Source: Eutypella sp. D-1
Taxonomy: Eukaryota; Ascomycota; Sordariomycetes; Xylariales; Diatrypaceae
Assembly: GCA_023313575.1 (NCBI GenBank)
Contig: JAJTTP010000007.1
Coordinates: 1,240,001-1,304,000 of the forward strand
Direction of reading: 5' to 3'
DNA length: 64,000 nucleotides
Shown here piece after piece: positions 47,905-59,952 of the stretch. Made by a program: the position numbers and the translations under genes. Every line of letters begins with the position of its first letter. Positions within the stretch are counted from its first letter, which is position 1. The notes below the pieces were generated by a model, which was not told the origin of the DNA, searched no databases, and worked only from the letters and a program-made list of their open reading frames with translations.

Positions 47905-50158
47905 TCAAATCTCCCAGTCGATTGAATCGCTCTCCGTCCCCAACAAGAAAGGATGTTCAGCCAAACTTAGCCAGAAGTCTGTCTCGGAGTCATGAGTTAG
48001 ATATGAGCTTAGATCCCACCCGGAATCGTGGTCTACCATAGCAGCAGTGCTTTTGGATGGTTCTTCATTAGGATTTTGGGTTCTTGAATGGTTGGCTTCA
48101 ATCTGACTGGACGCAAGTCGACTGAGAATGGTTTTGATCGTTCGTGTAGGTCCCGCTATCAAAGCGTGATTAGGAACTAGTCTCTCGGCCTCTACCTCGG
48201 AGACTAACGTTTCCAAGTCTCTAATAACCGTTGACATGGGTATTTGACCGCCAAAATTCGTGAGCGATTGATGTAGTAAGGCGAGGCAAAGGACACCAGC
48301 AGCCGATAGCCCATAGTACGATACCTAGGCTTATGTCAGTTTTATTGATACCGAATGAGAAATGGTGAATGAAATACGAAATATTAAGTGAATAGTGAGG
48401 ATAAAGTGTTTCACTCACTCTCCAGATATGTGATGTCCCAGAGTTAGCGAGGTGGTCTTTAAAGATCATGCCTTGAACTACAATGCTAAGCATATTTGAT
48501 GAGATCGCAACCAATTGAGGGTCTGGCTCTTGAATAGATCTGACCAATGCAAGACGAAGGAGGAATTGAACATGGAGATGATTTAGGCGGGCGCTGACCA
48601 TAAAATCCAGTTCAATCGGTTGTCTGTTGTATGATTCGAGATTGCTCTCGAGGCGGAATTGCGGCGGGAGGAGCGACCATAATGATTCTGCCTCGGCCTG
48701 CACAATACTGGTATTCCGTTAGTGAATTATCATTGAAAACAATCCATGATACTAACGCTGCTTTTCTGATCCTCTGGTCGTAGTTCTCCTCTCTATAGAG
48801 ATCAAGTATTTCTTCTTTCAACACCGCGCACGAGGCGGACCACTGCGTGTCAGCGGTGTAGTCAAATCCATTGAAGCTACGCCAGCGGTATTGTTTCTCT
48901 ATTAACTCGCCAGGCCCCGGCGCGATTTCCGCGCGGTATCTTAAAAGGTCTACACGACAATACCTTTGATGTATCCGTGGAGGACGGCCAAAGAAGATCG
49001 AGACGTTCTTATCTGCAGAATACACACGAGCGAAAGCGTCCTGTCTGAGGTGCTTTAAGAAGGTCGGAACAGGAACCCTATGCTCAACCCGCTCGTGGTA
49101 TCCAAGGGCAAAGAGGGAGCTGATGACGTCTCCTAGCTTTCTCCATGATATGTGACCTGAGGCGCTGATTAGTATAATACTCAATGGGACAAGAAGTAAA
49201 CAGCATACTCTGATCACCATCAATAGATGCATGAGCAATCCAGTTCTCATACTGCAGCAGGAGCTGAAGGTCGTTTAAGGAGTCAAGCGAGAGCGATATA
49301 TCTACACAACGATCCGAGTAGTGCAAAGCAAGTCTCTGGACGCTGCGGCGCTGTTGTTCAGAGGCGTAGAGGTCCCCGAAGCGCTTCAGATCCCCCGTTG
49401 CCCGAGAGACAGCCGCGAAAAAGAGTCCTATTGTTTCCCAGCGTGCATTTCGTTTACAGAAATTGGAACATAAGTCTTCTATTGTGGAAGAGGAATCCGT
49501 CGCCAGTGGACGGGAAGAGTGGGCGAAGAGATTCCTGGCGATGTCTGTCTCGTCTTGTAGATCCTCTAATAACTTATCGAGGATGTACTGAACCGTTTCA
49601 GCACAGCTTTCCGTGAACAGTCCTGCTAGAGCGAGGTTCACGCCCGAAGAAGTCCATCGTTTGACTAAAGCCACCCAGAAAGGGGCGTGGGATGAGCGGA
49701 AGAACTGTTCAATTAGCTTCGCGCCGTGAGAAATTTTGGCCTCTTGCTCGGGATTGTCGGGCCAGCCTTCGCGACGTTTCCAAGTATCGTAGTCAGCACA
49801 GCTGCTAATGCGAGGCTGGAGGTGACTGAATAGAGTTACATGGCTAGAGGGTCCGAGATATCCCGGGTTCGGAGCATTCTGTGACCCGGATATAGAGACC
49901 ATGAAGGGAGAATCTCCTCTAATCAAGAAGTCATGTTAGCAATTGTACCCTGAGTTTAATGCCTTGAACTTACCCTCGATTCGCTTGTACACTGTCAATG
50001 GCCTTCCTCTTTCTATTTCTTTTCTTGAATGGCCTTAAGCGATAAACGCAATCAGAAGCCCGGTCCCGTTCACAGCAACGGGAACATGTTGGCCTAGAAT
50101 GATCGCAAGCCAGCTTTGAAGCCCGGCACGGGTCGCATGCTGGTAGCCTTACAGGCAT
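47905..50158 (-). CDS. Zn2Cys6 transcription factor with fungal-specific middle homology region, 667 aa
   Basis: Five exons on the minus strand: 50158-49974, 49918-49209, 49156-48757, 48707-48419 and 48324-47905. Introns of 55, 52, 49 and 94 nt all keep phase. The binuclear cluster has C8, C11, C18, C25, C28 and C37 (CDPCRASKLACD), followed by a basic linker RPFKKRNRKRK. The fungal-specific regulatory domain spans the middle, with SWRKLGDVISSLFALGYH and the family-typical VYSADKNVSIFFGRPPR. Helices such as YYGLSAAGVLCLALLHQ lie near the C-terminus. Position beside the decarboxylase and aminotransferase suggests a pathway-specific regulator comparable in role to yeast Aro80 (by context only). 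The tail-to-tail gap with the aminotransferase is only 19 bp, so transcripts very likely overlap. Confidence 0.9.
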
Positions 50159-50902
50159 CGTCCTATAGCTTGGGTTGATAAACTCATACCATTGACCTGT
50201 GTTCTATGGACAGTTGGTGACATTATGGACAACACTTCAATAGATACTGAAGTGATAGGATGCGCGGACACTAAGTAGAAAGCTATTGCGACTTCGGCTA
50301 ACCTGATGATATGGAGCTATTTAACCCCACAGTCGACAAGCTACTGAAGAAATGGTGGGGTCTATCTATGTTTAAGTATAATAAACTCCACGCAGTTGTG
50401 AGTTTCATTTCTAATTCATCTTGAAGCCAATGCCCTACCAGAGAAGTTTTAGGGCTTTCTCGCGTTGTCTTGAAAAAATCCCATGAGATGTAACTTCAAT
50501 TCTGAGTTGGATGGTATATGTGTCGAGTTTCGGCTGTATTATCGATAATTGTGGGTTACCTAAACCCCTAATTTCCCCTATCCGTACTACTAGTTGGTCT
50601 GCAGCCAGCAGTATCTAAAGTGGGCAAGGCAATACTTTCAATAACACACATTCACTTATGGACTCTTGCTACATATACATGCGTATTGTATGGAGAATCT
50701 AGAATAATGTGAACTGATTCCACAATATAGATTCATTTACTTTGACAGAACGTAGATCATCGTACTTGCATAAAGGCCGACATAGAGGTGCGGCTTATCA
50801 TATATTGACTATTGTTGTTGGCATGTGGTCATGGGTTTGTTAGAAACGACGTTATTGCACGACGTGCATCGTTCTGTTTCGGGCGTGCACCATCGCCAGC
50901 TA
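50159..50902. other. upstream region of the Zn2Cys6 gene
   Basis: AT-rich. It holds the presumed promoter of the transcription factor and the 3' flank of the possible small membrane-protein gene. No other gene is seen. Confidence 0.5.
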
Positions 50903-51304
50903 CTAAGTCGGGTGCATATTATTGTTTGGCTTGACCCTCCAGCCTGTTAAAGGGTGCCATGTAATAGTTACGTGAATGGGCATCGTGTCCAAAATATTCC
51001 TCGAGTACAATCCCTCACTGCCCTCGCTCTGCGATGTCCCTGTTGACCCGTAAGTGGAGGACGCACCGGAACTGGCCTCGTTGTCGCCCAAGTAGCCTTC
51101 ACTACCACCGTGAAGTAGCCTGTCCTCCTCGCTCGATGAATTGAGCGCACGATAACGGAGGTACTGGCGTCGCCTCCGGCATAAAGAGCACCAGCATCCC
51201 GGGAACAGGAGGGAGCCCACGACGACGAGCACCGGCGAAATGGCAAAAAGACACACGAGGAAAATGGCTACAGCCTCTCCTTCAGTGACGTCGACACTCA
51301 GCAT
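50903..51304 (-). CDS. possible small one-pass membrane protein, 133 aa
   Basis: Single open frame from an ATG. An acidic N-terminus (MLSVDVTEGEA) is followed by one strong hydrophobic helix (VAIFLVCLFAISPVLVVVG, about residues 12-34). A Cys/Arg-rich juxtamembrane patch (CSLCRRRRQYLRYR) and a Ser/Gly/acidic tail come next. The order (short outside end, helix, positive patch, soluble tail) is that of a single-span protein. No family is recognised. The overlapping frame at 50968-51246 is a shadow. It could be a non-coding frame, but composition and topology favour a real gene. Confidence 0.42.
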   Translation of the reverse strand: MLSVDVTEGEAVAIFLVCLFAISPVLVVVGSLLFPGCWCSLCRRRRQYLRYRALNSSSEEDRLLHGGSEGYLGDNEASSGASSTYGSTGTSQSEGSEGLYSRNILDTMPIHVTITWHPLTGWRVKPNNNMHPT

Positions 51305-52733
51305 GACGCTGTTCTTCGCTCTTGTCTTCTGTTCTCCTTACTGCTAACAGCAGATTCGTTCATGTAGCTAATGAAGAGTTTTACCTTTAGTTTCTTGGTA
51401 TCTTTCAGAGGATCTAGAGCTCCGGGAAATGTACAGTGCACGTAAAAGGCTTCCGCTACTCCGAAGCGTACTTGGGCGATGCTGAGACACTGTTGTTCTT
51501 ATAGAAGAACAATCGTTATTCCAGAACCTCATACATATTTATATATTCATTTTAGCATCCTGCCAAACAGCCATAAAACAATGCCTTTGTCATTCTGACA
51601 CGACCTGTACAATGATTGGTGATTGTCTCGGAGCTTAGGGGAATCGCAAGAACATTTGATGAACAAAAGATCTGGGTTACTAGATGTGGAATCAGTTTGG
51701 CATGAAATAGTCCTATCGAGGTCATAACAGCATAAAGTAGAATTCCTAGGAAAGGAAGACATATTACTGGGAGAACCTGGAAATGTAATTAACTATGGCT
51801 TCAAGAAGTAAAGGTTAGTGAGTATTGGAGAATGACATTAAAGGCAGATGTGACCTTGGTTGACCCCATGGGACTCGGAGGAACATGTCAGCCGCTTCTA
51901 TGGCGCACCTAGAGTGAGGTTTAAACAGTCAAGATGGCTCATACATAGTAAAGCCATCCGATTGAGTTTGCTGAATACAAAGGTTGCCGTATCAAGTTGG
52001 CGCTGTATGTAGTCTGTACAGAACAAAGAGACGAATATGGCAAGCTATTCTCTTTCAAAACCGAGAACTAAGATAGAGCGGACTGACTTTTCATCCCGGT
52101 GCAGCAAATTCATTGTCCTCTTTCCTCATAGCTTTTTATTGGAGCCTTACCACTGATCCTCGTCCGAGGGAAAGAAGAAAGGTGAAGGGGTGATATTCCA
52201 TCTCAAGTTTACATTCTTAGTAAGATCGCTGCATATCCATGCAGTATGGTGGAGCCAGACTTACACTCCGCGAGTTCAGGCCTTACTAAACATCTCAACA
52301 TCTCAATCGCAGATTATCCTGAACACCGAAGGATTGGGTCCCCGTTGTCGATTAGCTTCCGCCGTTGCGGGACGGAAGGAGCGTTAGAACTAGGCAGGAA
52401 TGTCGACGATGCCAAATTGGACATACCGTAGATATTTGCACAGGGGTATCAAATGATGTGAGTCATGGCTGACGACTTGTCTACATCTCAATACTGCCGA
52501 ACTCTTTGTGTGTGGGCCTCATGCGGACTCTATCACATAACCCGATTCCCATTTGAGATCATCTCGCCCGCAAGCATAGACCCCGCACGGAGACTATTAA
52601 ACTAGGCAGCCAGGAATCTCAGCCCTCGCGCTGAGTTCTACTGTTATATAAGGATGGAACCATGGAACCGAAACCTCATCTCGGAAAACAAGACTATCAA
52701 GTCGATTTGTGTTGTGACTCGAATTAGTCAAAG
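51305..52733. other. divergent intergenic region
   Basis: This gap lies between the possible membrane protein (-) and the LovD-like enzyme (+). Short frames at 51547-51762 and 52190-52431 lack support. No gene is seen. Confidence 0.55.
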
Positions 52734-54009
52734 ATGCCTCCTTTACCACATGAAGCAGCGTACGAAGAGGCCTGCCGGGAGGGCCAATTGCCGGGGGCTG
52801 TCCTGGTTGCCGCTGACGCCACGGGAAAGTTCCGCTACGCAAAAGCATTCGGGGAGACAGCGTGGGGAGAGAAGCTCTCAGTCGATAGCGTGATGTGGAT
52901 TGCCTCTTGCACGAAACTAATGACTTCCGTGGCAGCGCTTCAGCAGGTCGAGAGGGGCAACATTGGACTCGACGACGACGTAACGAGCTGGCTGCCCGAG
53001 CTCGCATCTTTGGACGTGCTGGAGGAATTTGATGAGGATGGCAAGCCGATAATGAATAAAAGAATTGGCCCAATAACTCTTAAGTGAATACACTGGATAT
53101 TTTGAAAACTTGAAGTTCTTTTTCTATTGCGTCGACGCTAACCTTTTCTCTAGGCACCTTCTCACTCACTCGTCGGGAACTGCTTACCCTTTTTCGAACC
53201 CTAAGCTTCAGCGGCTTGCAGAATGGGATAATGATTGTTCTTCTGGGAGTGCCCGGTCCTTTTATGGGCAGCCCCTGTTATTTCAGCCTGGTCACGGGTG
53301 GGCATACAGCACGGGGCTCGGCTGGGTAGGGAAGCTGATCGAAAAGCTCTCCGGCCTCCGGCTCGAAGAGTACATGCGCATCAACATTTGGGACCCGCTT
53401 GGTATGGTCCATGTGAGTTTCGATCACCCGGAGCCGTCACCAGAAATCAAGAAGCGTAAGGTGGGTATGAGCAAGCGTGCCGAAGAGGGCCGGGTGGCCC
53501 CCACCACAGAAGGCATTTCCGCGAAACGCACCTCGGAGGAGGATGGGTTCTACGGCGGTGGAGGGGTCTGGAGCTCCGCCGAGAGTTATCTACCCCTCTT
53601 GCAGTCTCTATGCGCGAATGACGGTCGTGTTCTGAACCGCGAATCAGTCGAGGAGATGTTTCGGCCGCAGTTAAGCGCCGAGTCGAAGGCAGCCCTTAAC
53701 CAAACATTGAAGTCTCACAGCATCGGCGCGAGGTTCTACGCGAACTCATTCAGCGTCGACAAGCAGGATTTCAACCACGGCCTAGGTGGTGCAATCGGTC
53801 TCAAGGATGAAGTTGGGAGTAGGACGGCGGGGACCATGAGTTGGGGCGGCCTCCCGAACTTGATCTGGTGGATCGATAGGAAAACCGGGCTGTGCGGTGC
53901 CTGCTTCACCCAACTCTTGCCTATGGGTGATCCTCAGTGTATTGCCCTAATGAGGCCTCCCGAGAAGGCTATATATGAACGATACCGGGAGTTCCAGGTC
54001 GAAGTATAG
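52734..54009 (+). CDS. class C beta-lactamase-fold esterase/transesterase (LovD-like), 401 aa
   Basis: Two exons: 52734-53083 and 53154-54009. The 70-nt intron is phase 2 and its junction rebuilds the Lys before HLLTHSSGT. The catalytic SxxK is ASCTKL (S58, K61). The Tyr motif is HGWAYSTGLGW (Y168-S169-T170). LLTHSSGTAYPF and the late SWGGLPNLIWWIDRKTG are characteristic of the family. No signal peptide is visible, so it is probably intracellular, like LovD acyltransferases and EstB-type esterases. Fungal members often sit in secondary-metabolite clusters and acylate or hydrolyse small molecules, but no polyketide or peptide synthase is in this window. Placement near the Ehrlich-type genes may be chance. 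Confidence 0.93.
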
Positions 54010-54412
54010 CTTGGGAGAAGTCTACTTGTGACAACACGTGTAGAAACTCTTGGAGGGCGTGGAGGATTCCGATGGCGAAGTCGAGGGGTTGGAGTTTAAC
54101 GAGCCCGAGACTAATTGTACTGTCGCCATTGGTGGCTCTGTGGGCTTGGTTGGGTTCAATGTGCCCCATCAGCAGTGACAAATACTACAAATATTGAACT
54201 CCAAAGACCAATATCTCATTCTTCGTAATAAATACCGAGTAGGCTATATGCGAAGCACCGTGTGTTATTTCTGCACTAAAGAGACCTAACTACTACGCTT
54301 AGTCATCAAGAAAAAAACTGTATATGGGGGAAACGAAAGCGTAATGCTTACGTACGTAGTTGAGTAGGTAATGTCAGCCAGATAGATGCGAAGAGCGAGC
54401 TGTAACGACAGA
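54010..54412. other. intergenic, no gene seen
   Basis: Short 3' flank of the LovD-like gene before the decayed secreted-protein gene on the other strand. Confidence 0.5.
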
Positions 54413-54922
54413 TCAATCGCCTCCCCTGCGGGAATAAACCTTCACCTGCGTCCCTGTCTCGTCAGTGCTAACACCGCTAACGGTATAGTTGCCCTGGTAA
54501 ACGCAGCCTTTGTCTTCGAACCACCAATTTTAAGTGATATACGAGGAGAGCTGTGTGAGACGAACGTCCTGGAATGTCACCACCGGCGCTTTCTTGGTGG
54601 GGCTGGGGTGACCCGGGATTTGTATGGAGATAATACTGATCCCATGGTCGGACGCGCACTAGCAGCTAGACACACGCGCGTTCCAGAAGTCCGTGACAGG
54701 CCCCGACTTGTGGCGTCCGACGCTGAAGATGAAACTCTGGCCAAGAAACATGCAAGAGTTGGCGTCGTTCGCCTTGTTGTGCCCATTCAGACCCAGTCCG
54801 GAGCTAACGCTGAACTCCTTGACGGTGAAGCTTCCGGCATATGGCTTCAGCAAGGTGTCGTTCAGGTCGGCCGACAGAGAAAAGCATTATCGCTGTAATT
54901 AAGAGAACGCTGATGGGGCCAT
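54413..54922 (-). pseudogene. decayed small secreted protein gene
   Basis: On the minus strand one frame carries protein-like sequence over about 460 nt, ending at the TGA at 54415-54413. It includes YAGSFTVKEFSVSSG, FLGQSFIFSVGRH, APVVTFQDVRLTQLSSYI and WFEDKGCVYQGNYTVSG. It is broken by in-frame TAG (54661-54659) and TAA (54532-54530). Upstream, the same frame has further stops, while a neighbouring frame from near the ATG at 54922 encodes a signal-peptide-like stretch (ISVLLITAIMLFSVG), so a frameshift is also needed. Cys residues and length fit a small secreted fungal protein of unknown function. No intron of plausible length removes the stops. Either a recent pseudogene or sequencing errors would explain this. 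Confidence 0.5.
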
Positions 54923-57900
54923 CCTGGAGAGCGAGGTTGTGTATATGCTTATTTACGACAGCTTGTTTTGCACAATTACGTAAAAGGCTTTTAACAGTTT
55001 CTAGGAATAAATGCTGTATTGCATAGGATTGGTTATAGCTGTATCAATACACCATCCGAACCCCGAGAAAGAGCTAAAAGCCTTTACCTATTGGCTAATA
55101 CTCGAAAACTCGACGAGCTATTTTCAGATAATCATATGAGACAGTATCATTATTGCCCTCGTATAAGTTAATCAACTCTTCGGCCCTATTTGGACCAACG
55201 ATCGGGGCGTTCAAACTCAATCCTAAGCGTCAGCATTACTTCGGTGGCGGTCCCACGATTAGATATCGCTCAGCGTCCTGAGTACTATGTGATATGGCTG
55301 GGGCATGGCCACTAATCCATAGTGCAGAGTGAGAATGTGTAAGCTACTCGCTAATGTACTATTACCCAAATTCACGTTTATTCATTCTAGCGTGCCGCAC
55401 GTTTTACTTCCGTCTTACGAGGTACTTATGATAGGTTCGTACATGTCAGCCTTATACGAGTCGGCCTTGTAGAGAACGGTTTTATACAGGGGCCGTCCAT
55501 GCTTCCTGAGCATCTGGGCTTCTAAGTTCTAGATGTTTACTGCGGCGATTATGTGTCAAGTAATAGAATCGTTTAGCGCAAACCTCCTACCACGCTGCAA
55601 GCGCTCGCGTACGTAATTGTCTAGTGAGATATGTATAAAGGGTTGTGGAGGAGAGAAAGAGATCGAACATAATACTCTACCGTTGCAAAGGTAGCCTGTG
55701 TCATTAAAAACCCTGGACCTTAGATTGGTCATCGATCCAAGCTTCCCGCGAAGCACCTCGAAGAGGGGTTCAAGACACGTCTCCTGATAGAAGCTCGCCT
55801 TGGAGCGCGGTCTAAGAGTTTGGGGGACTACGTGGCCGGAGGCCTCTCTGGTCGACCTTTGAATACATGATGTGACTAATAGTGGTGGGGAAAAAACATC
55901 TAAAGTGGTGATTCATTGCGCGACCAAACGAAAAAGCCGTCTTTGACGTCCTTTGAATATATGATTCTGTTAGGCAGAAAGTTGAGGGAGCACCCACCGG
56001 TGGCGAATAACCGGGGGTTCCGTGCTTTCTCTGCGGTTCTGTATGCGGGGCCGATGATAAGGCCAGGGATCCATGGTAAGATAGCCAAAATAACAGAATG
56101 ACCAAAATATGTTTTGTTTTTCTTTCACATGTTTTCCGTGTAAAGCGGGGCCGCTGGCAGGCAATATGTGTTACATTTCGCGGGGATTACGTCGATGTGT
56201 TGGAATTCTAGCGTTTGTAGTGTAAGAGTGGCAAATTTATCCACGTAAATTGCCCAACTGTCCGGTTTAGTATCTTTTAGTTTGGGGAAAGTTAAAGTTT
56301 AGTCTCAGGGGTAAAAAGGGGCTAAAATCTCGGCTGGGAGCGAGCAGCAACTGGTGGGGTACCCCCCACCCGGTCCAGTCATCTTGAGATCATCCAGCCA
56401 CGCAGCCACGATGCCACTGTGGCGAATTAAGATACTTAGAGCATGAGTGGCGCCACCTGTGGCAAAGTCTACCTAGTCTGCCAGTAGTACGGAGTTGCGG
56501 GATGGCTTAGTGGTTTAGACGGCAAGCCGGGTAGGCAACAAGGAAGCCCTTTCCCAGCGGATCCGGGCATTTCACATTTACACAGCGAGGTGGGTTCTTG
56601 AAGGTACCTAACGAGGCGAGGTCATTAATACCTGGATAGTTTCACAGTTCTTACTTCTTGTGTCGATCTCGGTATGTCTACCGCGTATATCCTCCAATGG
56701 TTAATAACAAGTACCTAGGCAACCTGTCTGAAAAATGTCTGTTGTCGGCCGAGACCTGAACTGCTGGCTACCTGTGCGGTAAGGCTGTGAGAACCGGCAA
56801 TCCTGATAACCCTGGAGAGGAACCGATTTAGTCTAGGTACCGTGGCTCTCTTGTACGTACCTGCACCCTGGCTTATTGGACGGCCACAGTCGCATTTGGG
56901 TATCTGTCTGGACATCGTCTGCACGTGAATGCAAGCGCCACACTTATATCCCCGTGCGCGTGCATGCGAGTTGTCTCGCCCTGCTCTTTTTCCCCCTTGA
57001 GGTACACGTCTCCCAAGTAAGGTGTGAGGCTTGTGCACTCCGTCTCTTAGCTTTGTAGCTGCTGTGGCGAAGTTAAAGACCTAGTTAGTAGGGAACATGC
57101 AGGATGTTTCTGGAGATAGTTGACAGCCATTAGAGCAGCAGAGTTGAAATTTGACGACAAAGTTGAGCACATGAACATGTAGTCTGGTAGTCTATGCTAG
57201 TTAGTGGCAGAGCTAATATCTGACCAAAACGTCAAGTGCTATTATGTAAATACAGATATGACTAGTTTTATGCTTAATATTGCGGAGAGCTTTTCGATTT
57301 GTGAATATAGCGAAGGCAAATCCAGAGATCCGGCTTTCCGGGGTTGGCCCTGGGGCTTGTGTATGGGCCATATGCATACCCCACATACGGCACCCTATAG
57401 CGATAAATCCCCCAGAAGGATAGCGACCACTGGTGATAGCTACAATACTGTTAGAGGGAGCGCTTTTCGCCGATTGCACCGAACGAAGAGGCACCAATAT
57501 AGAGACAATAGAAAGTCACCCAATCGCACACCGAGGAGGCGCCTATCTGAGGATGGTTCGCGGCGGAACTAATGCAAGCGTATGAGTAATTCTACGAAGA
57601 ACGAAAGTTCATGAAACAAAACAGTGTAGACGTCTAGTCCCTACCGAGAAACTATCCATAGGATACCATCAAATCCGAAATCTAAAATCTGAGGGGTGCG
57701 CGGGTAGGCGTGGGCGAGGGGCAAAGCAAGGTACGAGTGGAGACGGATTTTGAGTTTCAACCCCGTCGTCTGGTTATACATAGTGGTACCTGGAGGGCAA
57801 AGTTGGTGGGTGGGCTTTGCCCGACATTCCAATAAGGGGGAGGGGGGGCTGTGGCTGTGCTCCTACTGAATGGATGTGGGTTTGTGGGCGGCTGCCCGGC

Positions 57901-59754
57901 GCGCGCGGCGGCGGCGTTGTTCACGTGGCATTCATTACCTTACCACCTTATCGTCTTCTTGTAACGAGGAGGCAAAGGTTCAGTGGATTGCATCTTGTAG
58001 ACACAACGCGATCGTGCCAGAACGACGGGGAAACCACCATCGACTGCGAGAAAAAGAAAGCGCCTAGTCTTCCTTCCCCGCGCGGACCCGAGTCTGTCTG
58101 TCAGGGTCAGGGGTTCCCCTCCCTTCGCGCTTATTAGCATGCATCACATGCAATTTACCTTGCAAGACTCGCATCCCGACTTAGAGGAACAGGGTGTCAC
58201 AGGTACGCAGGTAGGAGGAGCCCAAACTTGGGCATCCGCGCAGCAGCGGCAGCAGCAGCAAGCAGCAGCAGCAGTGGAGAGCAGCAAGGCAAGGCTCTGA
58301 ATGAATAAGTACCTTACGTCGGTAGCTACTGTATGGTAGGTATGTAGATCAATTGTATGCATGCGCTATGGATAGCGGACGGTGTCACCGGCACCTCCCT
58401 CCCGGCTGGTTAGGCTGCAAGTCATTTGGTAGGGCTGGTACTTATGAATTGTCTCCTTCGGATTCGTAGTCGGACACGAGGTGACTCCGGTAAAGAACTG
58501 GGATTATGCGAATACCGTAGATATTGAGGTCTGTGCAAGTGCGGATGCTTCTGACAGAAGCCATGTTGTTAGAAAGGACACAAGCTTTCTTTGCCCTTGC
58601 CCATTCCAAAGGTTTAAAATAGCGAAGCCTCAATCATCCAGTTTCGGCAGCTTCCGACGCCACAAGCCGCCGCACCGCTTGTCGTGCGCATGTAATAAAT
58701 GAGGCAAGCCATGCCGAGTACGTCACGAAAATGATACGGCGGGCAAGGATGGCGGACAGGGGCAGGGCAGGCTTGGGCAGGTGACCGCATTCAGGGCACG
58801 TCACTGATTGCTGAGACATGCTATGTACCGTATTGTCAGGCTTGCCAGGCACCAGTGCAATCAGAAGGGTCTATTACCTATGTTAAATACTTTAGTGGAT
58901 TACTTACCTCGCCTTACAATCTAAGTGTGGCACAGAGGAAAGAATAGTGGCGTGGGGTGGGTTGTTGCGCCTGTTGGCTCGTGGTTATGGGGATGAAGGA
59001 TTCTAGAACGTGCTTAGGTAATCGCGTAGAAGGGGAGAGGAAATTCCTAGATAGTACGAGAGGATTCGACAATTGCGAAGAAGCGAAGAAGCAAAAAAAG
59101 AGGTCCCCTATCCCACCCGTGGGTCCATAACCAGGTAAGCGCCACATAGTCCGACTGACCAATAAGAGTATTTTAGGACCTTTTGCTCCGGTGGTCATAA
59201 CCTCATTAGGATGTCTCTACCTTGGGACCAGAACAGATACGTTAGGAAAAAAAATCTATGGGATTGTGTGAGCAGGGAGACGGAAGAAAAAAAATTGAGG
59301 CAGTGAATGGCTGTGTTACTACATCTTTCCGCTGCTTGCTTCTTGCACACTGCTAAATAATTGACGGTCGGGTAGATTGGCTTTAGGCAGGCGAAAAGGC
59401 TGCGTCGTTTCAGAACCGGCCGGTTTTCCTTCGTCCCCTAAATTACGCCGGGGGGTTCCTTTTTTTTCGACTAGATTGTTGATGTGGTACATCCGTCATT
59501 GGTGGCGACTAACATACCATCCCGTACAACGCGCAAACAACAGATACGCTCTTACGCTTTATAGAGAGACGTCCCTGGAGCAACAAAAAAATTCATGATA
59601 CAAAAACCGAATAGCTTTTCCCAGGCTTTCTCGACTCTAGCTGCTGTCATGATCGCTCTACAGTCAAAAACAACGTTCGTGTCCTTCTAGGGGCAATCCC
59701 ATACATCAGTTTCCGATTCCAGGTCCGGCACGAAAAAAGTCCAGTCGGCTTCAC
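54923..59754. other. gene-poor stretch of about 4.8 kb
   Basis: No convincing coding sequence. A perfect pol III A-box-like word lies at 56503-56513 without a matching B box. A CAG-type microsatellite is at 58241-58274. TAGGTA-type words occur near 56600-56720. Open frames such as 57204-57572 and 57817-58137 have no domains. Confidence 0.55.
58241..58274. repeat. (CAG)n microsatellite
   Basis: Interrupted CAG/CGG trinucleotide run. Confidence 0.85.
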
Positions 59755-59952
59755 ATGTGCGTTGAGCACTACAGGAATTGCCCTGTCTGCGGGAAGCAAT
59801 ACCTGCTATATGTTGAGTTCTGCCGGGAATATCACCCCCCACTACTCCGTTGCCCTAGGGGTCTCGCCCAGCAAAACGAGGAAATGGTTGAAGGGAGATG
59901 TCCCAGCCCCGTGTGCCCGTATAACCACACGGGAGGCTGTGCAATGAGTTGA
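59755..59952 (+). CDS. possible Cys-rich microprotein, 65 aa
   Basis: The open frame starts MCVEHYRNCPVCGKQY and ends GGCAMS, with Cys at 2, 9, 12, 23, 33, 48, 54 and 62 plus His5. The CxxH/CPVC start, the middle LRCPRGL and the RCPSPVCP end resemble the style of many short fungal Cys-rich proteins that may bind zinc, but no named family is recognised. There is no signal peptide. It could be the last exon of a longer gene. Its stop is 81 nt from the stop of the convergent NAD(P)HX epimerase gene, so it could also be read-through of that gene's antisense flank. Confidence 0.4.
   Translation: MCVEHYRNCPVCGKQYLLYVEFCREYHPPLLRCPRGLAQQNEEMVEGRCPSPVCPYNHTGGCAMS

Noticed and set aside
57204..57572. 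122-codon plus-strand frame with a basic end
   Set aside because: No domain and no supporting exons; the antisense frame is equally open.
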